Source: Anthoceros angustus
Lineage: Eukaryota; Streptophyta; Anthocerotopsida; Anthocerotales; Anthocerotaceae
NCBI GenBank assembly: GCA_010909165.1
Contig: MU008182.1
Span: forward strand, 954,954-1,018,953
Direction of reading: 5' to 3'
Length of the DNA stretch: 64,000 bases
Shown piece by piece: positions 44,525 through 57,612 of this stretch (its first letter is position 1; every line of letters begins with the position of its first letter). The translations under genes were made by a program, and so were the position numbers. The notes beneath the pieces were generated by a model. The model ran no database searches. It was not told where the DNA came from and saw only the letters and a program-made list of their open reading frames with translations.

Positions 44525-45300
44525 CGCCTATGCGAGGATCAAGGCTTTGGCCTTCCATGTGTACAACTTCTCATGTAATTTCTTGCTGAATTTCTTGTAA
44601 GCTTCATTCCTCCTGCCTGTGGGAGCACCCACAGGTAAAAGGGTGGACATAACAACTGCCAATCGCGTGAGAATCAAGCCGTCATGATGATTGGACAGAG
44701 AGGTTTCCTCAATCAGAGCCAGTGTGTTCAGATTTGGGGACAATGTCGGTTTCACACCTTTTGCTGCGAAAACCTCCTCCGCTGTCCTGGATAGAGAGGA
44801 CACCATTTATCACATTTGCATATTGTCACGAACAGTCTTTTGCGTGCAGAGGGCAAATGAAATTCATGGACATCTTGTGAACCTTGCTAGGATGGGCCTT
44901 GGTTTGAAACGGTCATCAGGATCACTGCACAAGACACTCTGTTAGGGCTTATCTCCACACTTTGGCAAGTCACTTCACAAAGCTGCAGACGGTCCTGTCC
45001 GGTCCGAAGCAAATGAAACAGCGAGTCAGGTTAGAGGACCTTTGCACACAAATGACAGCATCAACTCGATTAGAACGCAGCATTCCCACTGCAATTGTCG
45101 TCACAATTCCTGTCCATTGAACACCTGTAGCACAAAGCCACTGCATGTCAGCAGTTGCGAAAGTCAAGCAAGCAAGGCAGACCTGGCCAAAGCTCCAACC
45201 TTCGATAGGCTCAATCTTCTGGGCATAAAGCATTTCCTCGCGGATTCACAACAGATGAACAGGACATCGGGGTGTCTCACGCCGACAATCTGGACTGCAG
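44525..45300 (-). pseudogene. decayed 7-hydroxymethyl chlorophyll a reductase (HCAR) fragment
   Basis: HCAR is the ferredoxin-dependent plastid enzyme that finishes chlorophyll b to a conversion. Four exon pieces can be joined in frame: about 45200-45230 (REEMLYAQKIEPIEG), 45040-45124 (VQWTGIVTTIAVGMLRSNRVDAVICVQ), 44883-44924 (SDPDDRFKPRPILAR) and from 44786 (RTAEEVFAAKGVKPTLSPNL then NTLALIEE). Upstream the expected YFGV region is scrambled and has a stop. After LALIEE the sequence diverges at once. The Fe-S cluster Cys motifs and the C-terminal half are missing. Splice sites are well preserved, so decay is probably recent or only this part was copied. A functional HCAR should exist elsewhere. 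Confidence 0.72.
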
Positions 45301-46653
45301 TTTGAACGGGAGAAAAAGAACCGGTCAGCTGATGCCGCACGTTGTCAATGCAGGCACCAGCAACCGTGGCGCTGAAGGTGCCGGAATTGCTGCATCCGGG
45401 CTGCAGAACTGCGGATTCCCTCCATCTCGTCATCTCAGGTGAGCTGCTGCGTGGGAAGCGGAATGCTTTCGTGTTTGAGGCTGCGGACTCCCGGCGGAAA
45501 CGCTCTGCGCAGCTACGGCTCATTGGTGGAGAGGGTGGTTCGACACAAGGTCAGCCGATGCTCACTGCTGATGAACGCAAAGACAGGTTGGTGACCTGCA
45601 GCGTTTGATTCAGCTAGGTGTGTGAGGTGAATGGCGTCCTGCACTTCCGATCTCTGTGATGGGCACGAGGAGAAGCTAGAAACCGGAGAGCTGAGGGTCT
45701 GTGCTACCGTCTTTTCTGTCTATGACCGAGCTTCAGAGGTCCATAGTGACTGTCAAGGTATTAGAAGACAATGTCCTCGTGCGCAAAGCACTGTTAAAAG
45801 AAGGTAGGGGCAAGGTTTTATGGTGTGCATTGCTGAGAGGGATCCTCGCAGCCATGGCACAAGATAAAGGGTGGCAGGCATGATTGTGAATGGGTGCGTG
45901 CGAGAAGTGGACGAGGTAAATGCTTTGAAATTGGTGTGAGGGCTCTTGCTTCCCATCCCGTTGAGAGTAAGAAGAAAGGACACGGTGAGACAAATGTGGC
46001 TGTATCTGTAGCTTAAGTCCGCATAGCCCCTGGAGACTGGTGCTATGCTGACAAAGACGGAGTTATTGTCTCCAAGGTGGAACTGTGATCCAGGAGTGCT
46101 GCCTTCTAGGAGTCTGAGATTTGCAGGGAATCGGCTCCAGTCTCCGACATCTTCTGTTGTTCTGCTTGAACTAGGAGCTGCAGTGCAGCTTGGATTTGCT
46201 TAATGATAAAAAGTACAGCACAAGTAGGATTTGTTGGAAACGAGCAGGTAACGTCGGATTGATCAACCGACATTGCAACTTTGCTTCATTCTCAAGTGAC
46301 AATGCATAATTCACAGATCGGAGCTATCCTTGGAGACTGTTCATGGACAACCCTGCTAGTATGTCCACAGATGGGGGATCTCCAGTTCAGTTATTCTCTC
46401 GTCTTCAAGTCCAATTCTTGAAGCTGAGAGGTGTTTCTAGGTATGAATGGGTTAGCCTCATTTGGGTTCTGGTTGGCTTGCTCGTTTTCAAGCCATTGTT
46501 GCCGGTTTTGGGAAGGGGTCTGGTCTGGTCTGGAAAATTGGTTGGTACATGTTCCAAATGGTCTTCTATACATACAGTCTAAGGCTTGACATCTGGCTCT
46601 GATCTAGCTAACAAAAGTTTCCTTTCTGTCAACGATCTCTGCTCACTTCTCAC
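45301..46653. other. intergenic, unassigned open frames
   Basis: Plus-strand frames at about 45342-45608 and 46343-46582 (79 residues, one hydrophobic stretch WVSLIWVLVGLLVF) show no family I recognise and no promoter; I do not call them genes. Confidence 0.35.
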
Positions 46654-49600
46654 TTACAACCTGTGCCGTACACTGTCGTTAAAAGGCAGTGGTACCTGAT
46701 GTACAGCCCTGAATTTTCCAACGTTGTTCAGGTGCTCATTCTCCAAGCTGTAAACAAGTGGAATAGAACAGTGTGGTGAGTTTCATCTCTGATCGGCTTT
46801 GCCTATCCAATGGAGAAACAAAAGGAAGCAGACTAGAGCATGAAGAAGGTAAAGAGCGTTGAAGAACGAACCGATAAAAATTCCACTGCCCACGCCGGAT
46901 GACTTCAAGGGCAGCAAACGTTAAGTCTGTTAGATTGTTGGTCAAACCATAATGTGGGGCACGAAAGGCCGTGTACATCCATGCTAGGCGCAATACAGAG
47001 TTCAGTGCCTGCCAAGCAAAATCCAACGTGTGAAACATCCAAACATGTCCAACTCCCCTTCAACTGCCGGAAAATATACTCTGCCAGTAAATGAGGTGTG
47101 ACGCTTACCATTGAGATGAAATATAGATACTTTCTTTTGAGGATGAGCTGATCCCGGAGCCAAGGATTTGCTGACTTTTTCCGAAGCAGTCCCCAGTCAA
47201 CCACAATGTCCCAGTAGAGTTGATAAATGGTAGCTATGATTGACGACAATATAAACAAACTCTTCCATACCAGGGAGTGGTTCCGTGTGTATGTCACTCT
47301 CATCACAACAGCTATCAGTGCTGATAAGTACTTCCCCATATTGGCTACATGTGCCGGGTCTTGATCTTCGTCAATCCACCTTCTTAAGCACTGGTTTGGA
47401 ACAAAGCACATAAACGAGATTCTTGAAGTGAATAACCACGTCATCAGTCGGAGCATGAAAACATGGAAAGCCGAAGAGAGCCCCAGTGGAAAAGACCTGC
47501 ATGATTCTCCACCAGTAAGGTAGTATTGACACGATGTACTCGAAGCTCCAGAACAGTTTAGAACCCGCGCAGTGCTCGAAAATGGCGGTGCTGTCTGTCG
47601 CATTAATCGATCCTATGCAGTAGCATGCAGCATACTCGAGACTTCTCAAACCCGTAACCTGAAAGTTCACCCAGGATGACGACTGTCAGTTCACGGTAGC
47701 AGTGGGAATTGTGATGGTTGCATCTGCCTGCAACATTTGAAATTGTAGAACCGTGACATGAGGTGCATCGTGACATTGTCAAGTGAATATATGATGTTAG
47801 GCATCTGACCTGGCTTGTAATCTGATCCGCAAGAAAGAAATCAACCAGGACGACCTGTCATAGAAGACCACAGGTGAGGTGAACATCAAGTGCCATTCGG
47901 AGCTGCGATCGATGACTAATTAATTCTCGAGGGGTGGATGAACTACCTTGTAGAATGGGGCAAGGATGACTCTCATCATGCTTTTGAGAAATACGATTCT
48001 CGAAGACTTGTAGAAGAGATTCAAAGGGAGGAACAAAAGCATCAGGAATACCTGTGGTGCAGATCACAGCAGACTCATGATCAGAAATTGTCTAGCTACA
48101 AGATCGTCTACGGCAGAACCAGGACAGTCTGATGGGAAGCCTTGAAATGACTATTCAACGGTTCAACCGCTAACTTACCATGGTAACCATTGGTGGGATG
48201 CTCACACTCTTGATACCGAGAAATGTCTCGTTTCCCGAGTTCATCATAAGAAGATGAGAAAGCATTCCGAGAGTCAAAACTGTCGTGAGAACTGTGCTCA
48301 GCAGCAAGACTTCACGGGACCGCAACTCCGTGCCAGGTGCAAACTGAAAGATAAACGCGTAGTTGATGCGCACCCTTTGCCAGAGATATACATTGCAGCA
48401 ATACAGGTACAGGTGCAATAGGATCAATGCCAGAATGCTGTAGAGAAACATGGACGACAGAATCAGCATGTAGTCGCTTGTGGCGGATGATATAAATACT
48501 GTGCCCCAATAGCCTGCAAGCGAGAGTAGTAGATTTGACAGGCAAACCTGAAAATTGGAAACACGGCTCTGTCGTCCTTGAAATCATACCCTTTCAGCAA
48601 GACAAGATATACCAGAAACAGGGTCAAGGAACAGCCGGAAAAGATCCCTGCAGACCGACAAACGTTCGGATGAGCCTTTCTGGTACTCCTAACACATGTG
48701 GGTGTACATTGGAAAACTGAGATGTGTTCTTGCCTGACAGAAAGGTTATGGTGTGTGAAGCTTTTTGTTTTGTTGGCTTTAGATACGCCATGGCTTGACG
48801 CTGGTTCTTTTTGGTGAAGTGCTCAGTGAAGATGGCTTCTACCCTTTCCATGAGCTTCACCACCTGCCATTCCAGTAACCAAATGTTTTATAAATCTTCT
48901 CGAAACCGCCAGCCTAAAAAGAGCTTCGGTAACTTCCATGGATATTGAATGAACAAGCAATGCACCTTGTCAGAGCCCGCAAAGTATGAAGTTTCGATTG
49001 CCCTCAGGTATGTGTCTGACGTATGTCGTCCTGTCACCTGGGTGCAGAAAATTGAACTCGATTAGTCACGATGGTTGGAAGTCCAAGCTGGGATGTAAAG
49101 TTGTTGCACGATTGCAAATTGTGCGCGATTGCCTCCCTCACCTTGTCATACTTCTTGAGGATTTTCTCGAATGCTTGCCTGTTTAGAGAGCTGTTCCAGC
49201 AGACGAAACATTTGTCAGTTGCCGTCAGTGGCCAGCCCGAATGCATTCTGCTGAGAGCGAGAAGGACGTACCTGAAGCTCGCCAGCAAGGTTAGCCCACG
49301 GTAGAATTCTGTAAATGCAGCCCGTAGCATTTTCTCTGCACCTCGAACCTTTTTCTTGCTCATCGTTGTGTGAAACTCTTGCTTGCCCTCGTGCGAGTAT
49401 CCCTCGTTTTCCTCCAATGCTTGTAGTTTCTTTGTGGTGCCGGCCATTTCCTCCCATAGCATCCTAGAAAGGGCTGAAATAGCTTCAAGCGACTGGCCTG
49501 GGAGAGGAATGTTGACTACCATGTGGCTGGTGGGGGGAAGGGACGAGGTGAGTTGAACCTTAGACGCTGCAAAGCTGCAGTGCTGGTATGTGCACTCCAT

Positions 49601-50687
49601 TTTGTCGTCGCCTAATGTGTAACATACATGATCGTTCAGTTGAAGATCATATTGCGTGTTTGCCTGCAACGTCAGAGCAGCCTGGCCTCCTAGGTTGGAC
49701 TGCAGCTCACGGTTGCTAACATCCAAGAGGTTGAATGAGAAATACTCTAATAAGCTCTTCTCAGCTATGCTCACGATCTTGGCCTCTTCTGCTGGGTAGC
49801 CTAAATTGCCTGAAATGCCAACTGCGTTAGCCGTTGTGCGCAAACTCAAGTAGCAGCAGTAGTAGATTTTTGCGGCTGTAGTCACCTGCTGATGCCAGAA
49901 TTTGGAGGTCGGGGTCGGAATCATCAGAGCTTCCATCACTGTCGGAAGGGGAGTCTAGATGAGAAACCCGAATCGGACGACGAGACCGAGCCCTTTGCAT
50001 TTCAAGCAGAGTCTTCATTTGCGTTTCCAATTGGTGAGCCCTGATTATGAACTCTCCCTCCTTTCTCCTATAGAAACCGTCGACGATGTTGAGCTGTTCA
50101 TCGAGCTTTTGGAAGAAAATTCTCTCGTGCTCCGCAGACGCAATGCAGGGCTCGAGGATTTCCGTCTCGTAGTACTCTCCACCATGTGTGTCTGACTGCC
50201 GCTGATGTACCTGCCACATAGCATTGATAATGGACAAGGATGAGCCCTGGAATTCCTCAAACTCTGAAGCTCTAAGACAAATCGTAAATTCTATCCAAGT
50301 ACCACCGTCTTTGACAGACGGATAATATCACTACGTGCGAACCTTGATGGAAGGGATGGAAGCCGAAGGCTTGAAAGTGTGACTGGTGCGACGAGCCAGC
50401 CCCGTGAATGCTGCCAAGGGGCTTTCAAAAATCCTCATGACCACCTGGTGCTGGGGCAAATCAGTGGAGGAATTGGTGCTTCCGGCCTCCACGTCGCCAT
50501 CGCCAGAATGGGGCTCCAGAGTCAAGCGGAGATCTAGAGCAGCTATGCCCACCACGGAGGTCTTGATGCCCTGGTGATGGTGCTGCTTTATCCTCTTGAT
50601 CTGCTGCTTGAGGACCTTGTAATTGCAGTAGGCATCCGTCCATTCCGGCACAAGCTGCTGCGCCAGCTGCTTTTTGAACTTCACCAT
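46654..50687 (-). CDS. PHO1: PHO1-type phosphate exporter (SPX-EXS)
   Basis: Phosphate efflux protein of Golgi/plasma membrane, controlled by inositol pyrophosphates through its SPX domain. Fourteen exons: 50335-50687, 49886-50271, 49272-49809, 49142-49190, 48966-49037, 48734-48863, 48548-48647, 48179-48513, 47947-48051, 47810-47854, 47497-47658, 47109-47390, 46872-47008, 46654-46747. The tripartite SPX starts [16 protein letters not shown] and includes [12 protein letters not shown]-type Lys-rich sequence ([12 protein letters not shown]), the inositol phosphate-binding part. TM helices follow, then the EXS domain: [54 protein letters not shown] and [20 protein letters not shown]. Intron 6 uses a GC donor. 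Exons 7 and 8 join one base out of frame; one C fewer in the CCCC at 48504-48507 would fix it. About 928 residues if so. Confidence 0.92.
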
Positions 50688-53007
50688 CTTGTGCCCGCTG
50701 CTGTCTAGACGGATGGGGGCCAAGATGCTGATCAGCACCAGATTGGCATGTAATGCGTGCTAGCATTCAGCTTGATGAACAAGTAATCTTTCTTCCACAC
50801 TCGCTCCAGGTCCCGGCCTTGTGATGAACAATCCGAGCCGCACACGGCATGACAGCCTTTTCACTGCCTGGAGGTGTCAGAGCTGCATTACTATGTCTAT
50901 CGCTCTTCTTTTAGTACAAAGCTGCAGCAGAGGCGCCGGCTCTGCAGCTGCACATGACCGATTTCTCCTCGCCCCCTGGAGTCACAGAGCGTTGAAAATT
51001 GAAGGGTATCTGGGAGTGGTTTGCAGGCTGAACATCTTTTACATCATTCGTTCGCAGAGCTGAGAAAGGCACGATTCCGTTGTCAGCTTCCAAACACCGG
51101 CCTGCAGGCAAATCATTTCAACCTTGGCAGCAAGGTCGTGGGTAGCAAAACCGAGATTTTCCTGGAGCACTTTCAGAGGGAAATCAGCTCTAGCTCCTAC
51201 TTGTAGTTCAACTTTCTCCCTAGTGATGTATCCCAAAAGATTGTGATGGCGAAGGACCCAGTACTTAGAGATGATGAGGTTAAACGGATGCGCTTGAAAG
51301 CTCCTAATTCAGCTCCCAGCCTTGCTCTCAGCGGTCTGCCCGTCACCTGCACAGCCGGAAACCGAAGGTGTGTGGACGACATTGGGAGCCCACAGATTTC
51401 CTCCATCCAAAATTCAGGCGGGCAATCAAGCGGCGCCACAACTCCTCCGTCATCGCCTCTCTCCAACCCAAGCCCAAATATTTCAGCATTTTAGCTCCGT
51501 TGCATCACATGCCCAACGCTTCCGCGAAAAAAAATATGCCCAACACCACAGAAACTTTCCGGATCATTGGCCCACTTCAGGCATCACCCAGCAGATTTAA
51601 GGATGGCAATGCCACAAAACATGAAGAATCTGAGACTGCGAGCCAGCACAGCATTCTGTGGCTCAGGACTGTTCAAACGCTTGCAAGTCCGCGGCTGGTG
51701 GAGAGCCCGCCAAAACCAGGAAGTCCTTCGAAAAGAAAATCGACTTGCGTACGCTGATCGAGAAAGATCCCGGAGACTAAATGCGGCTCGCACATGCGGG
51801 CAATGCAGCTCGTGCCCGCCTTGGGCGACGCTGATCAATGAAACAGAGGTCTACACAGTCCACAGAGCAGACAGACTTGTTGTCAATGCGACCTGCATGT
51901 GGATGCGGAACTTTCCAGAAGCCGTCCGGCCGTCGGCCCAGGCCGCAGAAACACACACTCCCAGTCGTGAAATCGGCATGAAGCTAGCGCTCACTGGCTG
52001 CTGCAGCATAGACTTTGGGGCATTCCTTGTTGCAGCAGCGCAGAGCATAGCAGAGCAGCAACTCGTTCCCAAGGGAGAAGCGGAAGAGAGAAAAACAGCA
52101 GCACACACAAGACAGGCAGCACAGCACTGAGCACAGCACCGCACAGCACAGAGGTCTGGCTGCCACAGCGCTCTGGTCGCTGCTCGCTTTCCAGCTACAG
52201 GTACAAGATACACCGCCCCAGCATGGAAGAAAGCGCTACCTGCAGAGCAGCTTTGGGCGTACGCTCCGGAGCTGCGATTGCCGAATTTCGTGCCCGCTGG
52301 CCGGCAATGGCAGAGCAGCAGGAGCAGCGGGGGCTTTTATAAACGGCCGGCTCTAGAGCGGTCCCTTTCCTGCTCCCAGCGGCCATGGGCAACATCCGCG
52401 CCGGGTCCCTGGCCCGGCTGCAGCTGGCATGAGAGAGATGGAGCTATGGGCGGGAGAGGGAGAGGCAGCAGCAGAGGCAGAGGCAGAGGCATGGCGTGGG
52501 GAAAGGAAAAATACATGTGTGTCCTGGGCGCGGTACAAAAGCAAGCGAGAAGCTTAAGGAGAAGGAGAAGGATTCGGGAAAATGGGGAGCCGGGAGGGAA
52601 AGCAAGAGAGTGAGGCCTGGCCGTCACAGAACCCACGCTTCCCAGGGCTCCCTTGCCTGCCTCAGCAGGACAGCTTGTGTTCCCCACAGTGGACTGAATC
52701 TTCTGGGCCCCCTCAGCTGGTGGCCGCCTGGTAGGCCAGCGTGTGTGTGGGTGTGTGTGCCTCCCAGCGTGCTCCAATCACGTTAACATTAAACACATAC
52801 CTGCCTTGGAAAGCAAAGCCTTCGAGTCCTCACCCGGATGATTCCATCTCACCGTGCACTACACTTCCCTGCTGCAGGTAGGTAGTCTGTGAACTCCTCA
52901 GAAAAGAGCCTGATTGGCCGGCTCTCCAGCACAGCCCACCACGCATTGGTACTGTTCGCAAAGGGCAAATTCAAACGGTTGGAGTTGTCGTGTCCTGTCT
53001 GCTCTGC
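50688..53007. other. PHO1 upstream region, no gene recognised
   Basis: About 2.3 kb without a recognised gene. A plus-strand 82-codon frame at 51246-51494 (Ser/Pro-rich) has no known relatives. GAGGCAGAGGCAGAGGCA simple repeat lies near 52470 and GTGTGTGTGG near 52740. Confidence 0.35.
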
Positions 53008-55318
53008 TCTGTAGCGTGGCCATGGCCGTGGACGAGGCCGTGGTGAACAAACTCGACGCTGCGAGCCTGAGGCCGAGGCCACACAAATATCTTGTCTCAG
53101 CGATGTGATGGTGACGGGACCCATGGATGCATGCGGGATCCATCCACATCCAGGCCTTCGAACCCTGCTTTGCCCTGGATGGAATCTCCTATTCACCAAT
53201 GTTCTTTTCCTCATGGAATCTCCATTGCTGAGGTCGTCACCCCGGCATTAAAAAACTCCCCGTTGCACTATTTCATTACCGTTGCTCACGTATGCCGGGC
53301 CTGTAAGGCGTGCGTGATATCTGTGTTGTGCAAAAGCTGGGCTTGATTTCCGTGTCCGTCCGGCCAGACACCGGTACCGGCGTTCAAGGAAAATCCTATA
53401 TTGTTTTCTTCTTCCAACGGCACGTAGATTTAGCAGCGCTGCGCAGCGCAGGCAGGCCACTGCGCTCCGCAATTTGGCCATCTTCCTAGCTACCTATCAC
53501 ACACTGAACTTCTATCATGCCACGTCTTTGCCCTTCAAAGGCAAAGCACACACAGCAAAGAAACCCAGTTTCACACTCCAACCCAAGTGGCCCACCAGCA
53601 GCATTCACATGTCTCATCATCCTAAAATCTCCCTTTCCCCCTTTTACATAACTCCCCAGGTGCCCCGAAATTCCATCTCACCGGTAGTTGAAACGATCCA
53701 CACTTCTCAACTAACAGCCCATACGTGTGCACATTCTTACACCGACACCTCCAACTGTAGATTTTGTGCCCACCTAGGCCTCTTGGCTCCGCGGTGGGGG
53801 TCCCAATTCCGACCACTTCATCGCTATATCTTTGTGAACCACCCACATTTGCTGGCCTACTAGGCGCCTAGGGCCTGTCAATGCATCAAGTCCGAGTGAT
53901 TGGTTCAACCAGTGTATGCACGTCAGGACATACTTTGTCATCAGGCAATCCATGTTGGAGCTAACTCGGGCAGGTGGCCCCCGTCGCCAGAGCCAACCTG
54001 CAGTTACTCATACCTGGGGCTGCAATTTAACTAATCTGCTAGTACGAAGCTGGAATGAATTGGGCAATGTGAACTCGAACAGCTGATTATGCCAACTTTC
54101 ATGATCCTGCAGCATATCCCACCTCTGAGGACTTCATCCCAGTCACAATACAATTGGCTACCTATTCTGTGTCATGGGGATGTACAAGTCAAAGGCTAGC
54201 GAGGATGAGAATGTCTGAAAGCAGTGTTAGTCGCCCCTTGTTGGCATGTGTGAATTCCTGGCCAGGATTCCAGGTCCCCTAGATTGTTGCACAAACGATT
54301 CCCCGTTCTGATTACTTAGGTACTGTAAGTGGAGATTCCCTCACTTCCTCTTTCACCCAAAGATTCTATGTGCCAGGCAAGAGGGTCTTTTGAACATCCA
54401 AGGAGAGTTTATTTTATCGGTTGGCAGCATCGCTGTTTCCAGGTCCACAAAACCGTGGTACCCAACAAATTGCGTTCACTGGTAAGTTAGGAGCTGAATT
54501 ACTAATATTAAATTCTTAAAATCGGTTCCGCTTGCGCCGTCTGAAAGGGAACTGTAAAGTTCATTCTACGGCCGGAAACCCTAAAATTGACGCGCGATTC
54601 TAGGGCTTCCTGTCCTTCCTTCCTCACAGCACTACATGCGTGTGCCTCATCGCAGGTGTTTTGTTCTTTCAGTCGCTTCGGTGACCTCAGAGTCCGTGCC
54701 AGGGAGGTTGGCATGCCTGTACTGTTGGATGTTGCTTGCTAGATTGATGATGGCTGGTATAGTGGTTAGCCTGTAGATCGGACGAGGTAATCGCCGGCTT
54801 CTTGCTGTGGCTGGATGTTGCTTGTTGGATGGATGATGTCTGGTTTATTGGTTTGCCTGTTGGTCGGGCGAGGCAATCGCCGGCCTCTTGCCGTGGCTGG
54901 CGGTTGCGTTGCTGCCACAGCGTATGTGTGGGTGCGGGCTTTGTGCAAGTGATGCGAAGCAAGAATAGGGACATCTGATTGCCTTTCGGGGCTCTGATGA
55001 CGTATTCTATGGGAATCTCTCTGATGCACCAGGTCTCACGTTCGTGTCGTCTGTGCGGCTGTTGCGGGATTTCTGAACGATGTTCAAGTCGAATGAGGGC
55101 TCTGAGACGTGCCCCTCTGTTCGTCTTGCTCCCTTTGTGTGTGGGCAGGATGTGACTGACAGGGGTTTTGGTTTGGTGCCGTTGTGTTTCGTCATGGGGT
55201 TTCGTTTTTTTCCGGCTACCTTGGGTGGACATCACCAAGGGAATTGTGAGGTGAAGGATATTGTGTTCGACAGCTGACTGAGAAAGCAGACCGCGTCGTG
55301 TAACGTCTGATCACGAGA
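53008..55318. repeat. 2.3-kb tandem segmental duplication, unit A
   Basis: Begins TCTGTAGCGTGGCCATGGCC and runs to the same words at 55319. It is almost identical to unit B apart from small indels (for example extra CATGCGGG near 53135 and CCCCCTTTT near 53636). A 28-codon frame (from 53021, VDEAVVNKLDAASLRPRPHK) and several minus-strand Gln/His/Arg-rich frames exist in both units, but indels shift some of them, so I see no protein-coding selection. Near 54725-54900 there is an internal two-fold repeat (GGATGTTGCTTG.. AATCGCCGGC). Confidence 0.9.
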
Positions 55319-57612
55319 TCTGTAGCGTGGCCATGGCCGTGGACGAGGCCGTGGTGAACAAACTCGACGCTGCGAGCCTGAGGCCGAGGCCACACAAATA
55401 TCTTGTCTCAGCGATGTGATGGTGACGGGACCCATGGATGCATGGATCCATCCACATCCAGGCCTTCGAACCCTGCTTTGCCCTGGATGGAATCTCCTAT
55501 TCACCAATGTTCTTTTCCTCATGGAATCTCCATTGCTGAGGTCGTCACCCCGGCATTAAAAACTCCCCGTTGCACTATTTCATTACCGTTGCTCACGTAT
55601 GCCGGGCCTGTAAGGCGTGCGTGATATCTGTGTAAAAGCTGGGCTTGATTTCCGTGTCCGTCCGGCCAGACACCGGTACCGGCGTTCAAGGAAAATCCTA
55701 TATTGTTTTCTTCTTCCAACGGCACGTAGATTTAGCAGCGCTGCGCAGCGCAGGCAGGCCACTGCGCTCCGCAATTTGGCCATCTTCCTAGCTACCTATC
55801 ACACACTGAACTTCTATCATGCCACGTCTTTGCCCTTCAAAGGCAAAGCACACACAGCAAAGAAACCCAGTTTCACACTCCAACCCAAGTGGCCCACCAG
55901 CAGCATTCACATGTCTCATCATCCTAAAATCTCCCTTTTACATAACTCCCCAGGTGCCCTGAAATTCCATCTCACCGGTAGTTGAAACGATCCACACTTC
56001 TCAACTAACAGCCCATACGTGTGCACATTCTTACACCGACACCTCCAACTGTAGATTTTGTGCCCACCTAGGCCTCTTGGCTCCGCGGTGGGGGTCCCAA
56101 TTCCGACCACTTCATCGCTGCTATCTTTGTGAACCACCCACATTTGCTGGCCTACTAGGCGCCTAGGGCCTGTCAATGCATCAAGTCCGAGTGATTGGTT
56201 CAACCAGTGTATGCACGTCGGGACATACTTTGTCATCAGGCAATCCATGTTGGAGCTAACTCGGGCAGGTGGCCCCCGTCGCCAGAGCCAACCTGCAGTT
56301 ACTCATACCTGGGGCTGCAATTTAACTAATCTGCTAGTACGAAGCTGGAATGAATTGGGCAATGTGAACTCGAACAGCTGATTATGCCAACTTTCATGAT
56401 CCTGCAGCATATCCCACCTCTGAGGACTTCATCCCAGTCACAATACAATTGGCTACCTATTCTGTGTCATGGGGATGTACAAGTCAAAGGCTAGCGAGGA
56501 TGAGAATGTCTGAAAGCAGTGTTAGTCGCCCCTTGTTGGCATGTGTGAATTCCTGGCCAGGATTCCAGGTCCCCTAGATTGTTGCACAAACGATTCCCCG
56601 TTCTGATTACTTAGGTACTGTAAGTGGAGATTCCCTCACTTCCTCTTTCACCCAAAGATTCTATGTGCCAGGCAAGAGGGTCTTTTTGAACATCCAAGGA
56701 GAGTTTATTTTATCGGTTGGCAGCATCGCTGTTTCCCGGGTCCACAAAACCGTGGTACCCAACAAATTGCGTTCACTGGTAAGTTAGGAGCTGAATTACT
56801 AATATTAAATTCTTAAAATCGGTTCCGCTTGCGCCGTCTGAAAGGGGAACTGTAAAGTTCATTCTACGGCCGGAAACCCTAAAATTGACGCGCGATTCTA
56901 GGGCTTCCTGTCCTTCCTTCCTCACAGCACTACATGCGTGTGCCTCATCGCAGGTGTTTTTGTTCTTTCAGTCGCTTCGGTGACCTCAGAGTCCGTGCCG
57001 GGGAGGTTGGCATGCCTGTACTGTTGGATGTTGCTTGCTAGATTGATGATGGCTGGTATAGTGGTTAGCCTGTAGATCGGACGAGGTAATCGCCGGCTTC
57101 TTGCTGTGGCTGGATGTTGCTTGTTGGATGGATGATGTCTGGTTTATTGGTTTGCCTGTTGGTCGGGCGAGGCAATCGCCGGCCTCTTGCCGTGGCTGGC
57201 GGTTGCGTTGCCACAGCGTATGTGTGGGTGCGGGCTTTGTGCAAGTGATGCGAAGCAAGAATAGGGACATCTGATTGCCTTTCGGGGCTCTGATGACGTA
57301 TTCTATGGGAATCTCTCTGATGCACCAGGTCTCACGTTCGTGTCGTCTGTGCGGCTGTTGCGGATTTCTGAACGATGTTCAAGTCGAATGAGGGCTCTGA
57401 GACGTGCCCTCTGTTCGTCTTGCTCCCTTTGTGTGTGGGCAGGATGTGACTGACAGGGGTTTTGGTTTGGTGCCGTTGTGTTTCGTCATGGGGTTTCGTT
57501 TTTTTCCGGCTACCTTGGGTGGACATCACCAAGGGAATTGTGAGGTGAAGGATATTGTGTTCGACAGCTGACTGAGAAAGCAGACCGCGTCGTGTAACGT
57601 CTGATCACGAGA
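55319..57612. repeat. 2.3-kb tandem segmental duplication, unit B
   Basis: Same sequence as unit A with scattered single-base changes and short indels (2294 versus 2311 bp), implying a recent duplication. No gene recognised. Confidence 0.9.

Noticed and set aside
45342-45608. Plus-strand 88-codon frame upstream of PHO1's 3' end
   Set aside because: No recognisable family, no promoter or splice context; left as unassigned.
54687-55238. Minus-strand Gln/His/Arg-rich frames in the duplicated units
   Set aside because: The frame is broken differently in units A, B and the partial copy by one-base indels, so there is no sign of coding selection.
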